Shown here one piece after another: positions 34,115 through 46,100 of a DNA stretch of 64,000 nucleotides. The translations under genes were made by a program, and so were the position numbers. The DNA comes from Myrica gale (taxonomy: Eukaryota > Streptophyta > Magnoliopsida > Fagales > Myricaceae), in the NCBI GenBank assembly GCA_963930655.1, contig OZ005605.1, positions 17,863,501 to 17,927,500 of the forward strand, in the 5' to 3' direction. A model generated the notes under the pieces. The model was not told where the DNA came from and searched no databases. It worked only from the letters and a program-made list of their open reading frames with translations. Every line of letters begins with the position of its first letter. Position 1 is the stretch's first letter.

Positions 34115-37100
34115 ATGGCGTTAAAATTCTTGAACAAGAAGGGATGGCACACGGGGAGCCTGAGGAACATAGAAAACGTGTGGAAGGCGGAGCAAAAGCA
34201 TGATGCCGAGCAGAAGAAGTTGGAGGAGCTCCGCAAACAGATCCAGGAGGAGAGGGAGCGCTCTGAGTTTCGTCTCCTTCAGGAGCAGGCCGGCCTCGTC
34301 CCGTACGTACAACCTTATTCTTTATCCTTTCTGTTGTAATTTACCTAACTAAAATCAAGTTTTTGTACTGAATTTTGTGGAAATTGCAGTAAGCAGGAGA
34401 GATTGGAATTCCTTTATGATTCGGGATTGGCTGTTGGGAAGGGTAGCAATTCCGATGGATTCAAGGCCCTCGAAGGCTTTCCCAAGACAAGTACCGGCGC
34501 GGAAGCCTCTGCCGCCGCCGACACTGCCAAGGCATCTTCTTCTTCGGCATCCGCGCTGGGGGCTTTGTTCGAAGAGAAGCCTCAGTCTGCCAACGATGCT
34601 TGGAGGAAACTACATTCGGACCCTTTGCTTATGATTCGGCAGCGCGAGCAAGAAGCCCTTGCCCGCATCAAGAACAACCCAGTTCAGATGGCCATGATTC
34701 GCAAATCCGTATGTCCTTTTCTTATTCTTCTTAGTCTTTTTGGTTACTCGTGTCAATTGTCGAACCTGGGTATTTGAATAGGCTGTCAATTGAAGGCCAC
34801 CCAGATTCTTGAATGTATGTTAGGGAATCGGACTAGAGCTTCTTTCCATTTGAAGTTCTGATGTTTTATGTGGTTCGTATTGGCATTCTAAGGAGTCATT
34901 CAGAATATATCATTCATAGTACTTAGGGGTGGTGGGGAGGGAGGAAATCCATTTAATTCCTTAACGTTATAATCCCCTAGAAGATTTAGATCTGCTTGAC
35001 CTAATGGAGAGTATGTACGAGCAGGTTGATAATAAGTTGATTGGGAGTATCTGGTACACTCAATTTGAAAGCTGAAGCTTTAGTGACTTCAGCTGTTTTC
35101 CCTTACTAGAGTGTAGAAAGAGGTGTCAGGAAGCATATTACTTCATTTATTCAACATAAATCTTTACCATTTCCTCCCACAAAATTGCTAAGATGGCTAG
35201 AGTATATCCATTGTACCCAACACTTTGATTGAGAGTATATGGTACACTCAATTTGAAAGCTGAAGCTCTAGTGACTTCAGATGTTTTCCCTTTCTAGAGT
35301 GTAGAAAGACGTGTCAGGAAGCATATTAATTCATTTATTCAACATAAATATTTACCATTTCCTCCCACTATATTGCTAAGATGGCTAGAGTACATCCATC
35401 GTACCCAACACTTTTGATAGAGAAACCTTAGGATAGAGAGATCCTTAATGAAATCATCAAATGCCTCTTGAGGTTTCAATCGGTCTAGGGGATATTATAC
35501 ACCAAAGCATTTGAGGATTCCATTCTGTCTAGGTGATATCAGACAGAGAAATGTGGCCATATTATTTCAAGGTTGAAACCATTGCCTCTGTCTTAATGCA
35601 AAACACATCTCCTATTTTATCATGTTACCATTATGATTTCTCCACCAGGCCATGTTTCTGACATGTTTTGATTTTGTACACAGAAGATAATATGCAGGTC
35701 CTTGACCGGATTAGTGTTGTCTTAGTATGATTCAAGAAGTGCATGTCTCCCTATTATTCTTTAGAATTGTCTGCTGGAGTGGTATGGTTATTTTGGAAGT
35801 CAAAGATCTGCCTTAAAATAAATGTATAAAACAAAACGAAAGATGAGATTGCAATTTGCCACTTCTGTGTAGATTCAAATTGTCTTTTCCTCCCAGGTGA
35901 AGTATTTAGAGTGGTTTCTTTGAGTTTCTTTGAGTAGTTAGAAAGTTTTATGGTGGTTCATTGGTTTGCAACAAAAGAAACTGGGGTTGTGGCAGGCATA
36001 CAGTAAGGGTTTGATTTTGTGGGTGTGGTCCACCGCAAGTTAGTAGCCCTCGTGGGGTTGGTTCTTGGAAGAGAACTTGAGTGGATCGGGAAGTTTTGCT
36101 GCCCCATGTTCTCTGAAGTTGGGGGTGGTAGACAGGTGTATGTTTGGTGCTGTTAAACGGGTTCGGTTACTGCCCTTGGCACTACTGTCATGGGCAATAC
36201 TGAGCAACGGCCAAGATTTAATCTCTACGATCTAGCGGTTCAATGGGCTGCCATATCATTTAAAAACAATTGACCCTCGCCTGACCCGTTTTCTCCCCCA
36301 TCAGACCCATTTTGTGAGATGACCTGCAACCGCTTTCACCCATCTTTAGTTCTACACATCTTCTTCTTGGCTGCAGCATTGTTCTCATGTTTCTGTGGTA
36401 TGACCACCATTTTAGCTTCTTCTTCCTCTTTCAAGAAGCCTAGGAACGGAATCCTTGACTTCTCAGAATCACTTCGTTCCAACGTGATGACTTTCTCCTC
36501 CACGACCATTGACTGAGACGGTAACAGGTGTTGGTTGTACAGAAGATCCGAAACAGAGTTTCCGAGAGTAAATTCAGCCTTGCTCGATAAGCTCTCCATT
36601 GTAGCCTTATCCTGAAACAGTAGTGGGGTTTGACCTAAGTCATTCTTCGAGTGCCTCAAGTTTTTTTCTCTTAACTTTTTATGGCCTTGATTCCACCAAC
36701 AGAAAATTGTTTGAGACCATTTTATATAATGTGCCAAAAGAAACCAGAGAGCATGGAGGGAAATATTAGGAATTAAGCATAGGCTTTGATTGTAAACTGT
36801 TTTAGTTCCTTCGTCAACATCAACTCGCCCGACAATATTCCTTGCTAAATATAATTCGGATGTTTCCTCATATTTATTTTATGTTAATTCGATTAACAGC
36901 TGCACATAAAAAGCTGTACAGGCCATGAAAACAACTCTTTATCAACTCTACACTTCGGAGATCCTCAAAATATCGGCAATGGTCTTGTTGATGCCGTGTA
37001 TTGGAAGATTGTGTGCGATTGCTGGGCAGATGAGAAAAGAAGAGCAGTATGAGCTGCGAGGGGGCGGGAGGCAATGATTTGAGGGGGTAAATCGCGGGTC

Positions 37101-40100
37101 AAGACGAACCGGGTCGGTATTTGCTTAAAACGGGTCAATTGTTTTTAAATGACATGGCAGCCCATTGAACCGTTGGATCGTGGAGATTAAATCTTGGCCA
37201 TCACTCAGTATTTCCCATGAAAATAGTGCCAAGGACAGTAATTGAACCCCTGATAAACTCCTCTATGTTTGGAATTCCTTGATATATTCAAGATAGCAGA
37301 TGATAATAAGGCCTCAAGAGCCCGTTATCTAGGGTGTTCGGTTTGTGTCATGCATTATTGCCTCAAAATTTTCGTAAAAAGTCCACTTTGCGGGGTGGAA
37401 TTTTTTATTGGTTGTTTTAGACTCTTCATAGGGGCCAAGGTGATAGACAAAAAAGAAAAGATTTTTTTCATTCCCCGCCTGCTTCATCGGCAAGACAAGA
37501 CGCACTCGTGGTAGGTGCCATTCTTCCTCGATTCCCTTATGTATGTAGGGTTCGACAAAACAGTAAGTATCATTGCATTTTTTATTCTTATTTATAAAAA
37601 TATGTATCTAAATGTACATCTTTTATCTTTTTAGTTAGTCGCTTTCTATGAAGGTCTAGGACTAAACTATCTACTTTCATTCAACTTTAGAGAAGTCAAG
37701 TCCTTATGCGCTAGGGCGCTCATATGTTACTTCAAGTGCTTTCCCTTGAGCTAATCCTATTGTAGGAGCTCGGACAGGACTATAGACCTATCCCTTGTTG
37801 TAACACTATCGTAAAGGGCATTGCTCAAATTATTGCCAATCGTTTTAAAGCCTCTCTACCCGGAAGACAGCAAACCGCCTTTGTGCAGGGGCATAGAATT
37901 GGGGATAATATTTGACTTGCTTAGTAGCTGATGAGAAATTATCACAAACCTAAAGGTATGCCTCGTTGTGCACTAAAAGTAGACCTGATGAAAGCTTGAA
38001 CCCTATTTAGGGAGTGCAATAGATAAAACCCTTCATCAGGACCTATCAAAGGTGCCTAACCGCGCTATTTTTGCCTAAGGGAGTTGGCCCCCAAGATGAT
38101 TGGCTTTTCACCCGTTGTTATCTTCTTTAACAGGAAAAGGATCTCGGAGACCCTATAATTTAGGACCCGGTTCTACTTGACGTGGCCCTTTTTTCTACTC
38201 TACTTCCCTGGGGAATATCCCTAAAATAACATGGCTGTTTTGTATTCCCAGATAGCATTGGCCATCCACCATTAACGCTGCTAATGTAGGGTTTTTTGGG
38301 GTAATGGCACCGGCACACTTTTCGTCTAAATAAATTATCTTTCGTCTTCCGATGATTTTTTTTTTGATAAGTAAGAGAAGCTTTATTGAAATAAAAAAGA
38401 GAATACAAAACAAAACAAAAGGAAGCGGGATGGTACAAAAGGTTGTACTGACCCAACTACAACAAACAGGCTAAAAAACTGATAAAATCACTGAAGTCTA
38501 CAAAAGGAGAACCCAACACCCCGTTAGCCCACAGGAACAAATTCTGCAACATATTGCCTTTCAAACGAGCTAAGGGCAGCCCCAAATCCTCAAAGCACCT
38601 TCCGTTCCTCTCCTTCCATAAGCTCCACCAAAGACATAAAGGTATCAAATTCCACACAGTCAACGCCAAAGGATTGTTGAACTTCCTTTGCCAACACTTT
38701 AGCACCGCGCCCACCCTCTTTGGCATCACCCACTGATAGTTAACAATGCTAAGGACATGCACCCACAACTCTCTGGCAACCGGACAGTGGAGAAGCACGT
38801 GATCCACAGATTCTTCATCACCCTTGCATAAAAAACAGCAGTTAGTCAAATACATCCCCAGAGGGTTTTTTTGGTGGTTCTAGGGGATTGCGTCAGGGTG
38901 ACCCTCTTTCACCCTTTTTGTTTGTGATCATTATGGAAGCCTTCAGCAGGATGATGAATGTCGTGGTGGCTCGGGGCGCCATTGCGGGTTTTGAGGTTGG
39001 AGGTAGAGGCGGAGGAGGTATGTCCATTTCTCATCTTCTGTTTGCTGATGATACTTTAATTTTGTGCGGGGCGGAGGCGAGTCAGTTTCGTCATCTTAGA
39101 TGCTTATTGTTGTGCTTTGAGGCGGTGTCAGGGTTGAAAGTTAACCTTTCAAAAACAGAAGTTATTTTTTTTTTTATAAATAAGCCAATCTCATTAGAAA
39201 AGTGAACACAGTACAAAGACTATACCGCAACCACTATTCTAAACAAGCCAGAAAACTAACGAAATCAGGAAAATCAAGAAAGGGGCAACCAAGCGCCGAG
39301 TTCACCCAAGAAAACAGTAAAGACAACAGCACACCCTGCAACCTAACCAAGGACAAGAAACAATCCTCAAAACAACTATTATTGCGCTCACGCCAAAGAC
39401 ACCACCAGATACAATGTGGAATCATTCTCCAAATAGCCTTAGCAAAAGGGTTTCTGAAGCTTCTATGCCAACACCTCAGCACCCCTTCCACCTTTTCTGG
39501 CATAACCCATTGAAAATTCAGAATTTTGAGCACATGGAACCATAATCCACTCGCATAAGGACAATGCAACAAAACATGATCAACCGACTCCCCACCACAG
39601 CGACATAAAAAGCACCAATCAGGGAGGATCAGCCCCCTTCTACGGAGATTATCAATAGTTAGACTCCTACCATGAGAAGCCTCCCACACAAAGAAAGAAA
39701 CTCGCAAAGGGCATGAAGACCGCCAAACACTCTTCCAGGGGAAAGAAGGACCAGCCCCTCCTCTAAGCAAATCATACATAGATCTAACAGAGAATACCCC
39801 ATCCTTAGAACCCTTCCATACGATGACGTCATCCTCCCCTCTTCTGAAAGTAGTCCCATACAACAAGGCAAAGAAAGCGTCAAAATCCTCCATCTCCCAG
39901 TCATTTTCAGCTCTAAAGAAAGGAATATTCCATACCACCTGACCACCATCATCTACCAAACAATCCGCCACCATAGCCTCCTTACACCGAGATAACGAGA
40001 AAACCATAGGAAATGCAAGACTTAGGGGCTGATCACCGCACCAATCATCATGCCAGAAACTAACAGTGCCCCCATTACCCACCTTGAACCGAATATGCTT

Positions 40101-43100
40101 ACTGAAAGCTGCCCAACCTTTACTAATGAACCTCCACAAGCTGACCCCATAAGAGCCACGACCAGATTCTGTATGCCAGCCTCCCACCAAGCAACCATAT
40201 TTTGCAGCTATAACCCTCCGCCATAGCCTATCCCTTTCCATAGCAAACCGCCATAACCATTTGCTTAATAACGCCGTATTATACATTCTAATGCTACGAA
40301 TGCCCAACCCACCATCATACATCGGAGAACACTTTTTGCCACTTCATCATATGTAGCTTGTGCACGTCTCCATCACTTCCCCAAAGGAAGTCCCGCTGAA
40401 TTTTCTCCATCCTTGACGCTACCCTGCCGGAATTGGGAACAAAGAAAGAAAGTATGAAGGTAAACTAGAGAGAGTAGATTTGATAAGAGTTAATCTACCA
40501 CCCTTAGAGAGGTACATACACTTCCATCCCGCCAAACGACAGTCCATCCTCTCAACGATCCCATCCCAAATGTGAATGTTCTTGAAAGATGCACCCAAAG
40601 GGAGGCCAAGGTACTGAAGAGGCAAATAAGAGATCTCACACCCTAAAATATCCGCCAACTCCTGCACATTCTCCACCTCACCAATAGGGATGACTGCGGA
40701 CTTAGAGAGATTAATCTTTAAGCCCGATACAGCCTCGAAACATAAAAGAAGGCAACTAAGGTTCCGAAGGTGTTCAACATCATTCCCACACATCACTAAC
40801 GTATCATCCGCAAAAATAAGGTGCGAGATGGCAACCCCCTCCGAAACTTTAAAGCCTTGTATCCCCTCGAACAACACCACCTCCCCAATCATGCGACTAA
40901 AAGCCTCCATCACAATCACAAACAAAAGAGGAGAAAGAGGATCCCCTTGACGCAAGCCACGAGAGCTACTGAAGAACCCTTTAGGAGACCCATTAATAAA
41001 CGCTGAAAACTTAACCGTCGAAATACAGAAGAAGATCCACATACACCATCTCTCACCAAACCCACATCTCCTTAGAAGGTACATAAGGAAATTCCAGTTC
41101 ACATGGTCATATGCCTTTTGCACATCCAGTTTGCAAAGCACACCTGGATCCCCCGCCCTCAACCTAGAGTCGATGCATTCATTGGCCACAAGCACCGAAT
41201 CCAGAATTTGTCTACCCTTCACAAAAGCATTTTGAGACGAAGAAATTATCTTATCCAGAACGAGCTTCAATCTGTTAGCTAAAACCTTAGCTAAAATTTT
41301 GTACACACCTCCCACGAGACTAATAGGCCTGAAATCCTTAAGGTCGACGGCGCCAGGTTTTTTCGGAATAAGCACAATAAAAGAAGCATTCAAGCTCCTT
41401 ACAAACTTCCCATCGGTTGCAAATTCATTAAACACTAACAAAACATCCCGCTTCACCACATCCCAACAAGATTTAAAAAAAGCGAGAGAGAACCCATCCG
41501 AACCCGGCGCCTTATCCCCATTCAGGCTACTTACCACACTTGCCACCTCCTCATCCTCAAAAGGCCTCTCAATGTATTCAGCGTCCTCCCCCGGAATAGT
41601 ATTGAAATCTAGCCCATCCAACAAAGGGCGCCAACTGAATGGCTCCTTATACAAGGAGGAGTAATAATCAACAATAGCTTCTGAAATCACAGATGGATCC
41701 TCCACCACTGCTCCCTCCAACTCCAAACTCGAGATTGAGTTATTTCTCCGATTAGAATTAGCAACCTTATGGAAGAATTTAGTACATCGATCCCCCTCCT
41801 TTAGCCACAAAGCTCTCGATTTTTGTCTCCAACTCAATTAAGTGGTCGAGTTCCCGAGATACAGACAACTTCCTCTCCTTGCCTTCCCCATCCATGATGC
41901 CCCTCTCATCCAACTCATCCAGAGAAGAGAGCTCCTGTAAGAGCGCTGCTTTGCGAAAGTTAAGATCACCAAAGACATCCCTATTCCACATTTTGAGATC
42001 TCTCTTGAGAGCTTTCAATTTCATGTGTAACACAAAGCTAGGAGAACCACTGTAAACATAACTCTGCTCCATGGCATTTTTTCGTAGTTTAGCGATAGAG
42101 GCGAAAACCTTTCAGTTCTCGGTGAGCTCGGTTGGCATTGTCACGATTAAGGAGCTGAGCAGAAAAAAGGAGAGCTCGTTGCGTTGTGGCAGATATGGGG
42201 TGCTGTGGTTGTCGAATCTCTTTGCTCAGATGTGTGAGGAGCTGATCTCTGTCACTGGTGTTCTCCGCCGTAAGAAGTTGGGGCATGCTAATTGGGCGGT
42301 CAAGCAAGGCGTCTCCTATGCTCAAATGGTGCAGGCGAATCTGCCGGAGAAGAGGGTGTTGGGAGAGCAGTCCAGCCCGTGTGAAGTAGTCGTTGGCAGC
42401 TTGAAAAAGGTGTCGTCTTTTGGCTCCCCAAAGGTGGCGCATGCAGAGGTTGGTGAAGAGGACGTGAATTACAAGACTTTTCACTCAAGTGGGGCTATGG
42501 TTGCGTCGGCTGGGTCAGAAGGTAGGCTATGGGAGCATTTAATGAGGGTAAAGGCTGAGCTGGATTGGATTATCGGGCTGGCTAAAAAGAACGAGTTGGG
42601 TCTGGAGCCAGGGAGAGATCTTTGTTGCACGGTATGCGGGTTTAAAATGGTGACCCAGCCGACATCTAACTTTCATGCTCATGGGCTCCATGAGACTGAC
42701 GTGGCCCAAGAGAAGAAAGGCCTGGGCGTTGCTGGCAAGCCCGGCCCACTGCCTCTACGCAGTGTTGAGGCTGTCTCGGACTTTCGTGGGTTGGGGTGTG
42801 TCGGGCCTATTGAGGCCGACGATGGTACACGGCTTGCCGGGGAGGGCCAGATGGCGCCAGCGAGCCATGTAGAGGCCGACGCTGACTTGGGTCTGGCGGG
42901 GGATGACCACACGCGGCCGACGAGCTATGTAATGGCCGGCGCCAACTTGGATATGGCGGGGGATGCCCAGACGACGCCGGCGACGCTCGGGGGAGCGCTG
43001 ACTGTGGCGGGAAGGGTCAACCTGAGCTCTCCTCTTGAGCTCCAAACGCCAGACATGTGCGGGGACCGTTACCTGTCGACCAGATCTGTTCAGGTATCAA

Positions 43101-46100
43101 ATTTTTCACAACACGATGGAGGTTCTGGCGTGCCTATAGTTGTAGAGGGGGGAGGAATCGCCAATTATGGTATGCTTGTGCCTTTGGAGGTGGAGGATCG
43201 TAGTGGTGCAGATCTGTCTCATTTGGTGGAAGCTGTAGATGAGGGAGAAGTTATTCCAATTGGGGAGGTGGGTAATGTTCAGGAGCTGGCTGCTATTTTG
43301 GGTTGTAGAGTTTCGTCGCTGCCTACCACCTATCTTGGGCTCCCTTTGGGAGCGCGTTTTAAGAGTATGTCTATCTGGGACGACATTATTGAGAAAGCTG
43401 AAAAAAGGTTGTCCGGTTGGAAACGTAGCTATCTTTCGAAGGGTGGTAGACTCACGTTGATCAAGTCGACGCTCTCTTGTCTCCCAACCTACTTTTTGTC
43501 TCTCTTTCCTATTCCTTTGGGGGTAGCCCATAGATTGGAGAAAATCCAAAGGACGTTCCTTTGGGGGGGTGATGGAGGTGAGCATAAGTTCCATCTTGTT
43601 AGGTGGGAGAGGGTTTGTCTTCTGTTGAAGAGTGGAGGGTTGGGTTTAAGGAGGCTCCATGTGTTCAACACGACATTATTGGGGAAGTGGTTGTGGCGTT
43701 TTGCCTTGGAGAGGGATAGTTTGTGGAGGGAAGTTATTGCGGATAAGTACGGTAGTGCCCCGGGCGGTTGGAGAACCAATGACATCCACGGGTCTTACGG
43801 TGTGAGTTTGTGGTAGCACATCAGCACTGGGTGGCCATTCTTTTGCGGGAACATCCGTTTCGTTGTGGGTGGTGGGCTTAATGTTAGGTTTTGGCATGAT
43901 CTATGGTGTGGAGATCGGCCCTTGAAGTTTGCTTTCCCTCTTTTGTATGCCCTTGCTAGGTGCAAGGATGCAATGGTAGCAGATTGTTTCGAGGGGGATT
44001 CCGGTAATGGGGTGTGGTCTATTCTGTTTTCAAGAACAACCAATGATTGGGAAATTGAAGAATTTTCAGCTTTCTACTCATTGTTGTACTCTATGGATCT
44101 TAGGAGACGAGGAGATGATAAGATACTTTGGCAAGGTGCCAAGAACGGGGCTTTCTCGGTTAAGACGATGTATGAGCTTATTGTTCGGGGTACGGGAGAC
44201 GTCTTTCCGTGGAGGCAGATTTGGAAGAGTGCTGTCCCACCAAGAGTTTCTTTCTTTGTGTGGGAAGTGGCCCATGGGAATGTTTTAGCCATGGTTTTTT
44301 CACGGTGCTTTCGAGTTGAAGCCAAGAATTTCGAGGTGTGTGTCTATGATAGTGGAGTCATTAGGTGGACGGAATGGAGTCGCAAATCTCGCGGAGCTAT
44401 CTCGCTAGGGAGATACGGAGCTGTCTGGGTGGCCAACTTAGCCTCAAAGTTGTTGGATGCTGATGGAGATAATGATTTTGTTATGAAGTTCAATGAAGGT
44501 TCGCGGGGTTTTCTATCTCAACGTTGCCAGAATAAGGCAGGGAGGTATGTGGCTGTGGTCGAATATGGTGAGCGGAATAAAAGAGGAGTGATTATGATTC
44601 CGGAAGGTAGGGGAGGGACTGGGTGGAAGGCATTGGGAGACTGCTTCCAGGAGGTGGTTGATCACCTTGGGAGGTCCAGAAATGGTCGTGTCACGATCGG
44701 AGATGGTGGGCGCGTGCTGAGAAGATGAAGAGTTGTGCAGACCAGGCGGCTACTTTGACGATTTCCAATTTCTCGGCATTTAATGATAAGGTGGGCGAAA
44801 CTGACAAGGGGGGTTTTATTTGTCTAATGCATCTTCGGGAGAGGCTTCAGTGCCTGAGAAATGAGCTGGATAGGCTTCTTGGATCGCTGGGCTACATGGG
44901 TGATATGGGCCTGGAGAGGGAGGGCTTTGGGTGTGTTGGTTGCAGTATGGAGGCCCACGATGATGGTTGTGCTGGAGGGTGACGCAAGCTCTTCATAAGG
45001 TGAATCTTCCGATGATTTGATCCAGGTTCTAAGATTAAAAGTTTATGAAACTACTACTGCATTGAGCTAAAGCCTGTTCAGAACATGTTATATTATTACC
45101 ACTTGCACATTTTTGTCATGTCGGGATCGCCCTTATTAAGTTTGGAAAAAGTAACAAGCCTTCCTTAAGACCCCCTACCGTGGTCAACCTCCCTCTCCAC
45201 CCCAGAGGAACTGTGTTGCAGGGGACTGCCACCTCCACCCTGCAGAGGGGTTCTCCCGGAGTGAGCCACCCCCTCAGTAGGTGCTGGAACCCAAGGTGGC
45301 AGAGGGGAGACCACCCCCTCCAGACCTTTATTTTTCTTGTTTTTTTGTATACAGAGAGATGCTGACATGGCAAAGAAATACATGTGGCAATAATTTAGAG
45401 TCTTATATAGCTTTATGTCCTTATGGCAGAAGTCCCATTATAGTGTGGTCAACCTCCCTCTCCACCCCAGAGGAACTGTGTTGCAGGGGACTGCCACCTC
45501 CACCCTGCAGAGGGGTTCTCCCGGAGTGAGCCACCCCCTCAGTAGGTGCTGGAACCCAAGGTGGCAGAGGGGAGACCACCCCCTCCAGACCTTTATTTTT
45601 CTTGTTTTTTTGTATACAGAGAGATGCTGACGTGGCAAAGAAATACATGTGGCAATAATTTAGAGTCTTATATAGCTTTATGTCCTTATGGCAGAAGTCC
45701 CATTATAGTGTTAAATGATAATGGACCGAAATATCAATTTGATAAATGATTATATCATAGGAGCAATTTGACAAATCTGAAATAGGAGAGCTTTTTGATA
45801 GCAAGACAAGGCACAGGGATCATTTTGTATATTTACTCAACAAAGTAAATGATACTATTATTTTCTATATTATTTTGCAGTAAATTGGGAAATTTATGAA
45901 CTGCATTAGTCTAGATTTTCACGGAAAAATTCATGCTTATCTGCTTATTTATCTGTTAGGTTGAAGAAAAGAAACCCAAGAAGGCGGCTCGCAGTGAGAA
46001 AGAGGCCCGGAAGAAGCACCGTCATAGCAGTTCAGAAAATCAAAAGCATTCATCATCAAGACAACAAGCAGATTCAGAAAATGTAACTGCAGAGGGGGGA

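Larger units (their letters stand above)
39167..43245 (-). mobile_element. LINE-B: L1-type insertion inside LINE-A, 5' inverted (twin-priming type)
   Basis: Flanked by AGAAGTTATT at 39157-39166 and 43246-43255. Removing 39167-43255 rejoins the LINE-A reverse transcriptase frame across [10 protein letters not shown]. The 3' part (39167 to about 42070) is on the minus strand with an oligo-T run at its start. It carries ORF2 from the linker before the reverse transcriptase to the C-terminus. The remaining 42071-43245 is ORF1 on the plus strand. The endonuclease region between the two parts is missing. This is the structure expected from twin priming. Confidence 0.88.
38359..45004 (-). mobile_element. 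LINE-A: L1-type insertion with internal inversion, later split by LINE-B
   Basis: Flanked by TCTTCCGATGATTT at 38345-38358 and 45005-45018, a perfect 14-bp target duplication. The 3' end is on the minus strand: an oligo-T run to 38365, then the antisense of a 3' UTR and the ORF2 C-terminus ([20 protein letters not shown], 38457-38855). From about 38856 the orientation flips. The + strand encodes reverse transcriptase ([20 protein letters not shown]), interrupted by LINE-B at 39167-43245, resuming at 43256 and running to HGNVLA near 44283. It then switches to ORF1 sequence ([16 protein letters not shown]..., 44284 to about 45000). One TAG at 43814-43816 breaks the reverse transcriptase. Own length is about 2.6 kb. 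Confidence 0.85.

Noticed and set aside
40690-41664. Plus-strand frames of 61-121 codons opposite LINE-B ORF2
   Set aside because: Antisense shadows of the reverse transcriptase coding sequence.
42071-43816. A single 581-aa gene with ORF1 and reverse transcriptase domains
   Set aside because: The join coincides with the AGAAGTTATT target duplication of LINE-B, so it is two elements read through by chance.
45180-45749. Repeated 66-85-codon frames on both strands
   Set aside because: Produced by the 265-bp tandem duplication. The repeated frames are identical because the DNA is, not because of a protein repeat family.
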